A stretch of 64,000 bases of DNA, from positions 124,001-188,000 of the forward strand of contig NZ_BLJI01000003.1 of the NCBI RefSeq assembly GCF_017312365.1, written 5' to 3'. Positions 28,235 to 36,251 of this stretch are shown here, in pieces (within the stretch, counting starts at the first letter, position 1; each line of letters opens with the position of its first letter). The DNA is from Chroococcus sp. FPU101 (GTDB lineage: Bacteria > Cyanobacteriota > Cyanobacteriia > Cyanobacteriales > Microcystaceae). Under the pieces are notes generated by a model. That model did no database searches, had not been told where the DNA came from, and worked only from the letters and a program-made list of their open reading frames with translations. Both the position numbers and the translations under genes were made by a program.

Positions 28235-29602
28235 TTAAAAATTTGGTAATTCTTGTCGTAAACGATGAATCACCGTTGCCGAATCAACTTGACTCAAAAT
28301 TTGTTGAATCAGTGTACTCGGCCCCATCGAACCCCAACTACAGCCGTTTTCTAAATAAGCTTGAGCCGCTTTTCCAACGCTATAGGTTCCGTAACCCGCG
28401 ATCGCAGCTTGAGCCGCAGCAGTGGTAGTATACAGGGTTAAAGCAGCAGGGCTTTCAAAAATACTAGAAATCGCCGCCGCACTTTTCCCAAAACCAACTA
28501 GGATATTACTGACAATCTCACCTAAAATCAAGGTTCCCGAACTGATTAAAATGGTACGCCATAATTGTCCCGCTTCATGACTGGTCATCGGTAAGCCGTA
28601 TAATCGAGCTAAGGCACGAATTAAAGCCAGATCCGAAACCACTCCCCCAACGACATCGAGAAAGGCGATCGGATTCAGCCCAACAGCGATCGCTTTGTAT
28701 TTAGCATATTGCCAAATCAGGGTTTCTGCCTCTTCAGCACGCAATTCTAAGGTTTTACGAGCGATGTTTTCTTCTGCTTCTTTAGCTTGAAAAAGAGCAT
28801 TGAGGGCAATTAGCGATCGACCTTCGTCATTGAGAAGATTTAAGATTTTTTCTTGCAGTTCATCGATTTGTGGGGGAACATTTTCCCACTCTTGAGTAAT
28901 TCGACCATCGGGCCATTCGACTCGTACTGGGATCGGTTGAGGTTCGGCAGCAACCATAACGATTTCATCAGTAGATAACACTTCTTGTAACGTATTTTGT
29001 GGTGTTCCTGTTCCCAGTTTTTGTAATTGTCTAAATATTTCTTGACGATCGGTTTCTGGATAGAGATCAATCTTATTAAACACTAAGATGATCGGTTTAC
29101 CGCTTTTTCTCAGTTCACATAATGCCTGATATTCAGTTCGGGTAATATCTCCTGCGACAATAAATAATATCAGATCGGCTTGTCTAGCGATATCTCGTGC
29201 CATTGTGGCCCGTACTTGTCCGTCGATCTCGTCTAGTCCAGGAGTATCGATTAATTCGACTTGGATTTTACCACTAGGGGGTGTCCAACGTACCGATCGT
29301 GGCCACTGGGTAACACCATTAAGCGGGCCTGTCTCTAAAACTTTTTGACCGACTAAAGCATTAACTACGGCTGATTTTCCGCGACTGACTAACCCAAATG
29401 TTGCCAGACGGATGACTTTTTGATCCAATTTTTCGAGGGCGGCTTTTAAGGATTGTAAATCATTCTTGACAGCCGCTTGTAATTCTATATTAGGGGGATA
29501 GTTCCAATGACGACGAAAGCTGGCATACCAAGATAAGGCTTGCTGCAAACAGGCTTTTGCTTGATTGTAGTGGGTTTCTTGAGGGGATATGGTCTGCGTC
29601 AC
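28235..29602 (-). CDS. Era/dynamin-like GTPase with C-terminal DUF697-like membrane domain
   Basis: 455 aa. The GTPase core carries G1 (GLVSRGKSAVVNAL), G3 (DTPGLDE) and G4 (NKIDL). The C-terminal ~170 residues are Ala/Gly-rich hydrophobic helices (PIAFLDVVGGVVSDLALIRALARLYG), a pattern of DUF697 proteins that sit in or on membranes. Cyanobacteria have several such GTPases with uncharacterised roles, perhaps in membrane remodelling. It is co-directional with the FtsL-like gene, 55 bp upstream. Confidence 0.8.
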   Translation of the reverse strand: MTQTISPQETHYNQAKACLQQALSWYASFRRHWNYPPNIELQAAVKNDLQSLKAALEKLDQKVIRLATFGLVSRGKSAVVNALVGQKVLETGPLNGVTQWPRSVRWTPPSGKIQVELIDTPGLDEIDGQVRATMARDIARQADLILFIVAGDITRTEYQALCELRKSGKPIILVFNKIDLYPETDRQEIFRQLQKLGTGTPQNTLQEVLSTDEIVMVAAEPQPIPVRVEWPDGRITQEWENVPPQIDELQEKILNLLNDEGRSLIALNALFQAKEAEENIARKTLELRAEEAETLIWQYAKYKAIAVGLNPIAFLDVVGGVVSDLALIRALARLYGLPMTSHEAGQLWRTILISSGTLILGEIVSNILVGFGKSAAAISSIFESPAALTLYTTTAAAQAAIAGYGTYSVGKAAQAYLENGCSWGSMGPSTLIQQILSQVDSATVIHRLRQELPNF

Positions 29603-30132
29603 AGTTCGTCTCTTACTCTCAAACTAAATATCTCATCTTCTTATTTTAGGCTTAACGATGTTTAGTCTCCTATTGTTCCGTGTGGTGTATCTCCGTACTT
29701 AAAGAGTGTGAAATACCGCCAGAATTAAATAACACACATTAATCAATCTGTCAATAGTATTAATTCGGAAATTTTTAAACTTTAGCTGTTCATTACTAAG
29801 GAATGACACGAGGAGTAAAAGTTGTATGGTTAGGAATACGACATGAATGCAGACTTAATTAAATTAACAGCAACGCTTCATTAGTTGTATAAAGTTTTAA
29901 AAAATCAAGTCTTTGGTGTGGTAGAAAAGTTGAATCTCAAAGAGACACAGTGAGAAATATAGATTGTGTCCTTATTACTTTGTTTAAAAAAAGAGTCAAG
30001 CTTAACTGAGAGCTTTTACAGCCATTCTTTCAAGATTTCTTAAAGATTTCTCAGTGAGAACTCAGATTTAATCGACACAATAAAAGTTAGAAAACGCACC
30101 AACAGCTAACTAAAAATTATTCTGAGGCAATT
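29603..30132. other. 530-bp intergenic region upstream of the DM13 gene
   Basis: Largest non-coding gap outside the mys locus after 12912-13457. It separates divergent genes and must carry both promoters. The only structure seen is the pair of AAGATTTCT direct repeats at 30032-30051, described separately. No RNA gene recognised. Confidence 0.5.
30032..30051 (+). promoter_or_regulatory. 11-bp-spaced direct repeat, candidate OmpR/PhoB-type site
   Basis: AAGATTTCT occurs at 30032-30040 and again at 30043-30051, an 11-bp period. Direct repeats with one-turn spacing are the usual target of OmpR/PhoB-family regulators. An OmpR-family regulator gene lies just downstream at 30747; that it binds here is a guess. 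Confidence 0.4.
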
Positions 30133-30621
30133 ATGAAACTCAATTCTTTAATTCTTCTTGGCACATCTTCCCTCTTAATTTCGACAATGGCTTTATCGGT
30201 TAATGCACTGAATAATCCCAAAACTGAACAGTCTTCTAATCCTCCTGTTACTCTAATCGCCCAAAATCAAACCGTTGCTTTAATGAGTGGAAATTTTATG
30301 AAAGCAGAAGCACCCACTACAGGAAAAGCGACTATTATTAGTGAAGGTGGACATAAATATTTAGTCTTAGACTCGGCTTTCAGTACCAGTAATCAAGGCC
30401 CAGATTTGCACGTTCTCCTCGATACAGATGCCAAACCTCCTCAAACTTATCAAAATATTAATCGTCCCCTCAATTTAGGTAAACTACATAGTGTGACGGG
30501 AACTCAACGCTATCCAATACCAGATTCTATCAATCCTGCCCAATATAAATCCGTCGTTATTTGGTGTCGGATGGCGAATGCAACCTTTGGTTATGCACCT
30601 CTTCAAACCGCCCGTAAATAA
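30133..30621 (+). CDS. DM13-domain exported protein
   Basis: 162 aa with an N-terminal signal peptide (KLNSLILLGTSSLLISTMALSVNA). Residues ~50-160 form a DM13 domain: GNFMKAEAPTTGKA, GPDLHVLLDT and the terminal VVIWCRMANATFGYAPL with its conserved Cys. DM13 domains are thought to serve in redox or electron-transfer reactions outside the cytoplasm. A rho-independent-type hairpin follows, and an OmpR-family regulator lies downstream in the same direction. Confidence 0.82.
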   Translation: MKLNSLILLGTSSLLISTMALSVNALNNPKTEQSSNPPVTLIAQNQTVALMSGNFMKAEAPTTGKATIISEGGHKYLVLDSAFSTSNQGPDLHVLLDTDAKPPQTYQNINRPLNLGKLHSVTGTQRYPIPDSINPAQYKSVVIWCRMANATFGYAPLQTARK

Positions 30622-30632
30622 TTTAGATGTAG

Positions 30633-30651
30633 GGGTTTGGCCTCCAAACCC
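30633..30651 (+). terminator. Rho-independent terminator after the DM13 gene
   Basis: GGGTTTGG-CCT-CCAAACCC, an 8-bp perfect stem with a 3-nt loop, followed by TTTTATAATTT. It lies 12 bp after the stop codon. Confidence 0.8.
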
Positions 30652-30746
30652 TTTTATAATTTCTTAAAAGATTTGAATAATTTACCAACTATGATTAAAT
30701 CAGGGCTTCTGCCAACTTTAAACGAAGAATTGGAGGGTTCTGCGAT

Positions 30747-31424
30747 ATGACGACAGCACATATTTTATTAGTCGAAGATGAGGTAAAACTCGCTCGTTTT
30801 GTTGAATTGGAGTTAAACAGCGAAGGTTATCAAGTCAGTGTGGCTAATGATGGGATCACGGGGTTAACACTGGTTCGAGAAACGTCTTTCGATTTATTGA
30901 TTTTAGATTGGATGTTACCAGGGTTATCGGGGCCAGAATTATGTCGTCGTCTGCGGGCAACAGGTAATCAAGTTCCAGTAATATTATTAACAGCCAAAGA
31001 TGAAATTGGCGATCGCGTTACGGGTTTAGATGCGGGTGCTGATGACTATGTGGTTAAACCCTTTAGTATAGAAGAACTACTTGCACGAATTCGCGCTCAT
31101 CTCCGACGCACTCAAGAAACAAATACAGATGTATTACAATTTGAAGATTTACGATTAAACCGTTTGACACGAGAAGTTAAAAGAGGCGATCGCGCTATTG
31201 AGTTAACCGCTAAAGAATTCGATTTACTCGATTATCTCATGACTCACCCACGACAAGTCTGCACCCGCGATCAGATCTTAGAACGGGTTTGGGGTTATGA
31301 TTTTTTGGGCGATTCTAATATTATTGAAGTCTACGTGCGTTATTTGCGCCTCAAACTCGAAGAAAATCAGGAAAAACGCTTAATTCATACCGTGCGTAGT
31401 GTAGGTTATGTCTTGAAAGAGTAA
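30747..31424 (+). CDS. OmpR/PhoB-family response regulator
   Basis: 225 aa. Receiver domain (~1-115) with the acidic pair in LLVEDE, the phospho-acceptor Asp in LLILDWMLPG, the Thr in LLTAKD and Lys in YVVKPFS. The C-terminal winged helix (~130-225) ends in the typical VRSVGYVLKE. No histidine kinase is adjacent, so the signal is unknown. Close cyanobacterial relatives regulate metal or stress responses. A GGAGG-like sequence sits ~10 bp before the ATG. Confidence 0.9.
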   Translation: MTTAHILLVEDEVKLARFVELELNSEGYQVSVANDGITGLTLVRETSFDLLILDWMLPGLSGPELCRRLRATGNQVPVILLTAKDEIGDRVTGLDAGADDYVVKPFSIEELLARIRAHLRRTQETNTDVLQFEDLRLNRLTREVKRGDRAIELTAKEFDLLDYLMTHPRQVCTRDQILERVWGYDFLGDSNIIEVYVRYLRLKLEENQEKRLIHTVRSVGYVLKE

Positions 31425-31479
31425 TTTTACTGAAACGATTGGGTACTCTTAGATTGTCAATCGATTTTCGACAATTGAG

Positions 31480-32310
31480 ATGAAACACGAACAACCACTA
31501 ACGATTATTGAAGCAGATCAAGGCTGGCTACCGCTTAATATAGATGAAATTTGGGCTTATCGAGATTTATTGTACTTATTAGTGTGGCGCGATATTCGTA
31601 GTCGTTATCGACAAATGGCTTTAGGCCCTCTGTGGATTGTACTACAACCGTTGATGACGATCGCTATTTTTAGTATCGTGTTTGGTGGTTTTGCCAAAAT
31701 TCCGTCTAATGGTATTCCTTATCCCATTTTTGCTTATGCTGCTTTATTACCCTGGCAATTATTCGCCACAGCTACGGTTAAAGCATCAGATAGTTTGGTT
31801 AGCAATGTTCATCTGATTTCAAAAGTTTATTTTCCTAGAATTATTGTTCCAATTGCTGCGGTTTTAGTCAGTTTGGCTGATTTCGCTGCTTCTTTTGGTG
31901 TGTTGCTATTAATGATGTTGTTTTACCGTATTTATCCGACTTTGGCTGTAATTACTTTGCCTTTGTATATTCTCTTAGCAGTCGGTACTGCTTGGGGTGT
32001 GGGTTTATGGTTAGCCTCTTTGTCGGTGAAATTTAGAGATGTAGCGATCGCTGTTACTTATTTAGTACAAATTTGGTTCTATGCAACGGCTGTTATTTAT
32101 CCTACTAGCATCGTACCCGAAAAATGGCGAAATCTATTTTTACTAAATCCCATGACACAAGTTGCAGAAGGTTTTCGCTGGGCATTATTAGGCAATGGAC
32201 AACCCCCGAATATTATTTCACTTATAGCCGTCAGTTTAGTAATTATTTTGTTGATTTCGGGTGCATTTTATTTTCGGCAAACCGAGGGAAGTATTGTCGA
32301 TGAAATTTAA
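31480..32310 (+). CDS. Polysaccharide ABC-2 exporter permease (Wzm-type)
   Basis: 276 aa with six hydrophobic helices of the ABC-2 polysaccharide export family. The start LYLLVWRDIRSRYRQMALGPLWIVLQPL is the family's signature, and the AVIYPTSIVPEKWRNLFLLNPMTQVAEGFRW region is its conserved C-terminal loop. It pairs with a Wzt-type ATPase to export O-antigen- or capsule-like polysaccharide. That ATPase lies 4 kb downstream at 36252, separated by Uma2 and toxin-antitoxin genes, an unusual split. Confidence 0.9.
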   Translation: MKHEQPLTIIEADQGWLPLNIDEIWAYRDLLYLLVWRDIRSRYRQMALGPLWIVLQPLMTIAIFSIVFGGFAKIPSNGIPYPIFAYAALLPWQLFATATVKASDSLVSNVHLISKVYFPRIIVPIAAVLVSLADFAASFGVLLLMMLFYRIYPTLAVITLPLYILLAVGTAWGVGLWLASLSVKFRDVAIAVTYLVQIWFYATAVIYPTSIVPEKWRNLFLLNPMTQVAEGFRWALLGNGQPPNIISLIAVSLVIILLISGAFYFRQTEGSIVDEI

Positions 32311-32360
32311 ACTCAAGTTAAAATTTTATTGTAACCAATTCGTTTCTAACTTTCTTCATT

Positions 32361-32930
32361 ATGATTACACTAAATCTAGAAAGTATTATTCATTTAAGTC
32401 CCGAACAATTTAAAAAACTTGCGTTTGCTAATCCTGATACTGTTTTAGAACTCACTGAACAAGGAGAATTAGTTGTTATGCCACCAACTGGCGGTGAAAG
32501 TGGTTATCGTAATCGTAGACTAACCCAAAGATTAGGTATTTGGACAGACAATGATGGGACTGGAGAATCTTTTGATTCAAGTACAATGTTTCAACTTCCA
32601 AGTGGTGCGTTTCGCTCTCCTGACGCTGCATGGATTAGTTTAGAAAGATGGAACGCATTAACAGCAGCACAAAAAGAAACTTTTCCCCCGATTTGTTCTG
32701 ATTTTGTCATTGAGTTACGCTCAGAAAGTGACCGCCTTAAGAATTTACAAGACAAGATGCAAGAATATATTAATAATGGAACTCGTCTAGGATGGCTAAT
32801 TGATCCAATAACAAAACAAGTTAAAATTTATCGACAAGGACAACCCAAAGAGGTTATTTTTAGTCCGACACAGCTAGATGGAGAAAACGTTTTACCCAAT
32901 TTTGTTTTATCTTTAGATGGCATTATTTAG
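32361..32930 (+). CDS. Uma2 (DUF820) family putative endonuclease, intact copy
   Basis: 189 aa, PD-(D/E)XK-like fold as found in hundreds of cyanobacterial proteins. Catalytic-type residues: Asp in SPDAAW, Glu in DFVIELRSESD, and the Lys region DKMQEYI. The end is FSPTQLDGENVLPNFVLSLDGII. Biological role unknown. It is the first of three related sequences in a row; the second is frameshifted and the third is only a C-terminal remnant. Confidence 0.85.
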   Translation: MITLNLESIIHLSPEQFKKLAFANPDTVLELTEQGELVVMPPTGGESGYRNRRLTQRLGIWTDNDGTGESFDSSTMFQLPSGAFRSPDAAWISLERWNALTAAQKETFPPICSDFVIELRSESDRLKNLQDKMQEYINNGTRLGWLIDPITKQVKIYRQGQPKEVIFSPTQLDGENVLPNFVLSLDGII

Positions 32931-33044
32931 AGAAAAAGAACGCTCATTAATAATATTTGAAATCTTTCTTAAGTATGAGCAACACTTTATCTAAAAAAGA
33001 TTTAGAATTTTCTCATAATCAATTCGCTTCTAGTCATCTGCACT

Positions 33045-33613
33045 ATGATCACGCTAAACCTAGAAAGCATTATCCATTTAAGTTCCGAACAATTTAAAAA
33101 ACTTGCATTTGCTAATCCTGATACTGTTTTAGAACTTACTGAACAAGGAGAATTAGTCGTTATGCCACCAACTGGCGGTGAAAGTGGTATACGCAAAATA
33201 AGCTTACCATGAGAGTAGGAATTTGGACAGAACAAGATGGAACAGGTGTAGCGTTTGATTCAAGCACAATGTTTCAACTTCCAAGTGGTGCGTTTCGCTC
33301 TCCTGACGCTGCATGGATTAGTTTAGAAAGATGGAACAGTTTAACCGAAGAACAAAAAGAAACTTTTCCCCCAATTTTTCCTGATTTTGTGATTGAGTTA
33401 CGCTCAGAAAGTGACCGCCTTAAGAATTTACAAGACAAGATGCAAGAATATATTAATAATGGTACTCGTTTAGGTTGGTTGATCGACCCACTAACGAAAC
33501 AAGTTGAAATTTATCGACAAGGACAACCCAAAGAAGTTATTTTTAGTCCAACACACTCAGATGGCGAAAATATTTTACCTAATTTTGTATTATCTCTCGA
33601 TGGCATTATTTAG
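33045..33613 (+). pseudogene. Uma2 family protein, frameshifted tandem copy
   Basis: A close tandem copy of the gene at 32361 that begins at ATG 33045 (MITLNLESIIHLSSEQF). One base is missing near 33188: adding a T restores GYTQNKLTMRVGIW, aligning with GYRNRRLTQRLGIW of the intact copy. Without it translation stops at 33210. The downstream part reads on to 33613 and keeps the SPDAAW and FVIELRSESD motifs. Long stretches of nucleotide identity with the first copy show a recent duplication. Confidence 0.85.
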
Positions 33614-33681
33614 ATTAATTTAGCTAAGAAGTTAGTAAAATAGAAGCATAAAAATTAAATAACTAAAAATAAAAGATTGTT

Positions 33682-33930
33682 ATGAAAAATGTATCCGAAG
33701 ACTTACTGAAAGAAAATTTATTGAGTTTTTTAGATTCAATTCAAGATGAACCAATTGCCATTGTTCAAAGTAATCAAAAAATTGCAGTTATTCTGTCTAT
33801 ACAAGAATATGAAAGATTAGTAAATGCTAATGTAGCTGACTTTCAGCAGTTTTGTGATCAAGTTGAGCAACAAGCAGAAGCTAAAGGCTTAACAGAAGAA
33901 AAACTACAAGAAATTTTAGCAGATAAATAA
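33682..33930 (+). CDS. Phd/YefM-type antitoxin
   Basis: 82 aa. The first ~50 residues (LLKENLLSFLDSIQDEPIAIVQSNQKIAVILSIQEYERL) have the Phd/YefM pattern of a DNA-binding fold in which the protein is protected from 'prevent-host-death'; the acidic tail is the expected toxin-binding part. It precedes a PIN-domain toxin gene that is broken, so it appears to be an orphaned but intact antitoxin. Confidence 0.75.
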   Translation: MKNVSEDLLKENLLSFLDSIQDEPIAIVQSNQKIAVILSIQEYERLVNANVADFQQFCDQVEQQAEAKGLTEEKLQEILADK

Positions 33931-34346
33931 ACCAAGATTTGTCTTTGATACATACAAATACTTTGGTGAGCCGCTTATTATTACCTAATTCAATTCTGGC
34001 TCAAGCGGTTAGATTAGCGATTGATTGTGGTATTATATTAATCTGTAATGATACACAACAAGAACTAGAATTGGTTTTAAATCGCAAAAAGTTTGATAAA
34101 TATGTTTCTTTGGATGATAGACAAGAGTTTTTACGCAAATTAAATCAGATTGCTCAACCGATTCAACTTATTGAGCGTTTTCAAGTATGTCGTGATGAAA
34201 AAGATAATAAATTTCTTGAATTAGCAGTAAATGAAAAAGCTAACTTTATTGTGACAGGTGATCAAGATTTATTAATCCTTAATCCTTTTATGGAAATCCA
34301 AATTATTACACCTAAAAATTTTGTATCGCAAATGTCAACAAGTTAA
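33923..34346 (+). pseudogene. PIN-domain toxin, broken near its start
   Basis: Most of a PIN-family toxin ('putative toxin component, PIN family') is readable: NTLVSRLLLPNSILAQAV to the C-terminal IVTGDQDLLIL. The expected start KPRFVFDTNTLVS is split: KPRFVFDT lies in another frame, and a TACA tandem duplication at about 33950 shifts the frame. The codon where ATG is expected (33923) is ATA, in the antitoxin overlap. Both lesions would remove the catalytic Asp of the FDTN motif from the product. A TTG at 33939 could start a truncated form. Confidence 0.7.
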
Positions 34347-34451
34347 GAAAAAAATTATTTTTTAGATAATCACAAGAGCAATATTAATTAAAGAGCTTGT
34401 ATTCAGCCAGTAAATGAGTACTCTATGGATAACCATAAGGAGGTTTTGCAC

Positions 34452-34466
34452 TCGTTCGACGAACGA
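34452..34466. repeat. Perfect palindrome at the edge of a Uma2 remnant
   Basis: TCGTTCGACGAACGA, two 7-bp arms around one A. It sits exactly where similarity to the Uma2 genes begins, and may mark a rearrangement junction. Confidence 0.5.
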
Positions 34467-34582
34467 AACAAGTTGAAATTTATCAGCAAGGGCAACCCAA
34501 AAAAGTTCTTGTTAGTCCAACACATTTAGATGGCGAAAACGTTTTAACCAATTTTAGATTATCTCTAGATGGTATTATTTGA
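34461..34582 (+). pseudogene. C-terminal remnant of a third Uma2 copy
   Basis: In one frame from 34463 to TGA 34582 the DNA encodes TKQVEIYQQGQPKKV, a DGENVL segment and LSLDGII, colinear with the last ~39 residues of the two upstream Uma2 copies. Nothing of the N-terminal part remains between 34347 and 34460. It shows that the array once had a third copy. Confidence 0.75.
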
Positions 34583-34598
34583 TGTGAGTTATCTGTAA

Positions 34599-35000
34599 TT
34601 ATTGTCGCCAATCCTCTATCACTAAGCCATCTATTCGCTGAAATTCACTAACATTCGAGGTAACAAGTTTGAAATGATGTGTTTTCGCTGTTGCTGCAAT
34701 CAGTAAATCATAAGAACCGATTGGCGTACCCTGTGTTTTCAAAATGCTACGAATTAAAGCCGCTTCTTCCGCTTCTTTCTGAGCAAAAGGAATTATTGTA
34801 ACTGAAATTAGAAAATCTTCAATAACTTGACGGATTTTTGCGACTCGTTGCGGGTTTATAGCCATTCCGTAGCGAATTTCCATTAAAGTTAGCACAGAAA
34901 TTGAGACTAGAGAGGGAGAGACGCTTTTAAGACGAGAAAGTGTATTTGGTTCACCTTTAGCAAAGTCACTAACCGTACAAGTATCGAGAAGGTAAACCAT
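34599..35000 (-). CDS. vapC: VapC-type PIN-domain toxin, intact
   Basis: 133 aa. PIN-domain acidic residues are in place: Asp in LLDTCTVSDF, Glu in TLMEIRYG, Asp in SYDLLIAATA, and the late Asn in LVTSNVSEF. VapC toxins are Mg-dependent ribonucleases, often cutting tRNA or rRNA. The ATG follows directly after the antitoxin stop (TAG-ATG, zero spacing), so the two are a coupled operon. This is the only intact PIN-type pair seen in the window. Confidence 0.88.
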   Translation of the reverse strand: MVYLLDTCTVSDFAKGEPNTLSRLKSVSPSLVSISVLTLMEIRYGMAINPQRVAKIRQVIEDFLISVTIIPFAQKEAEEAALIRSILKTQGTPIGSYDLLIAATAKTHHFKLVTSNVSEFQRIDGLVIEDWRQ

Positions 35001-35237
35001 CTAGAAAATGTCCTCATCAGTTTGCTCATTTAATTCATCTCGATAAGACTCAAACGAAACAATTTCGGCATCTCCTTTGAATTCTTGAATAGAATCAGGC
35101 CACTGGGAAAGGTTATATTGTGATAAACACATGAGAAGTGCTTCACGAATGAGTGTGTTACGTTTTTTTCCTGTTAACTGACAGATAGTCTCTAGTTTTT
35201 GACCTAATTCGTCATCTAAGTACACATTAAAGTTCAT
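35001..35237 (-). CDS. vapB: Ribbon-helix-helix antitoxin (VapB/CopG-like)
   Basis: 78 aa. The start NFNVYLDDELGQKLETICQLTGKKRNTLIREALLMCL is a ribbon-helix-helix DNA-binding domain with the KRNTLIREAL second helix. The acidic C-terminal half is the likely toxin-binding tail. It lies immediately upstream of vapC. Confidence 0.85.
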   Translation of the reverse strand: MNFNVYLDDELGQKLETICQLTGKKRNTLIREALLMCLSQYNLSQWPDSIQEFKGDAEIVSFESYRDELNEQTDEDIF

Positions 35238-35447
35238 AGACTGCTTGTCTAATTTTATAACATATTATAACAGGTTATACTAACGGCACAATTCGCGGTC
35301 TAGCTGTGCGAGTGCGGGAGCATCGTATCTCAATCAATTCTCACCTGCTCGATATTTTTCTTTTAAAACGGCGTAACCTGTAAGAAGTCAATGCCATACA
35401 TTGCCTAAAATATAAAATAAAGATATCAACTTATTGCTCAAATACCA

Positions 35448-35711
35448 ATGATTACTCAAACATCTTTAGAAACACCCTCCGTCACACCTACCGATACCCT
35501 AATCGAAAAAATTCATCAGCTTTCACCGTCTCAACAGCAAGAAGCATTAACATTTATTGAGTTTTTGCTGCATCGAGATCAGCCTCGTCAAACCATTTGG
35601 GATAAGATTGAAGAACGGATTGCCAAGCTACCAGAAGATGTGATTGCTGAACTTCCGTCAGACTCTTCAGAAAAATTAGATCAATATCTATATGGAGTTT
35701 CTCAAGAGTGA
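35448..35711 (+). CDS. DUF2281-like antitoxin
   Basis: 87 aa. LIEKIHQLSPSQQQEALTFIEFLLH is the DUF2281/VapB-type helix pair seen in many cyanobacterial antitoxins; the rest is acidic and Asp/Glu-Ser rich. Its TGA stop overlaps the GTG start of a PIN toxin (GTGA at 35708-35711), which shows it is the first gene of a TA operon. The toxin is broken. Confidence 0.75.
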   Translation: MITQTSLETPSVTPTDTLIEKIHQLSPSQQQEALTFIEFLLHRDQPRQTIWDKIEERIAKLPEDVIAELPSDSSEKLDQYLYGVSQE

Positions 35712-36115
35712 GATCAGTTTTTGTGGATACACTGTATTAGGTAGCTCTAACTAATTCTAATGATCAATGGCATGAGAGAGCTAAAAACATTCAAGCAAGC
35801 TTAGTATCCTGCAATTTAATTACTACAGAAGCAGTGTTGATAGAGTATCTTAACTACTTCTCGTTATACAACTCATTCATGCGTCAGACTGTTGCAGGAA
35901 TTACCAATGATATTTTAGAAGATTCCAATATTGAAGTGGTACCGATTACCCATGACCTTTTTTTGTCAAGTTTAGCTCTTTATGAACAACGTCCCGATAA
36001 AGGCTATAGCATGGTTGACTGTATTTCCATGATCGTTATGAGAAAGAGAAACATATCAGAAGTATTAACCCATGATAAACACTTCACCCAAGAGGGTTTT
36101 ACAATTCTTCTGTAG
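35708..36115 (+). pseudogene. PIN-domain toxin with a premature TAG
   Basis: From GTG 35708 the frame reads VRSVFVDTLY, then TAG (35738-35740), then VALTNSNDQWHERAKN and on without a further stop to 36115. Homologous toxins have Trp at this position (FVDTLYWVAL), so the change is most simply TGG to TAG. All PIN acidic residues remain: FVDT, TTEAVLIEYLNYF, SMVDCISMIVM. The lesion is therefore a single nonsense mutation in an otherwise complete ~135-codon gene. A TTG at 35834 could start only a truncated product lacking the first Asp. Confidence 0.85.
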
Positions 36116-36251
36116 CTGAGTATGGTTAAGAGCGATCGCCAAAATATCCGCTTCAGTAAATTTTCGCTCTTGGTGTTATTTCTCCGTTAAGAATGGGAAC
36201 TCTATTAGTAAGCGCAGAGAATAAACCTGTAACTCTAACAGCGAGGGAGGA

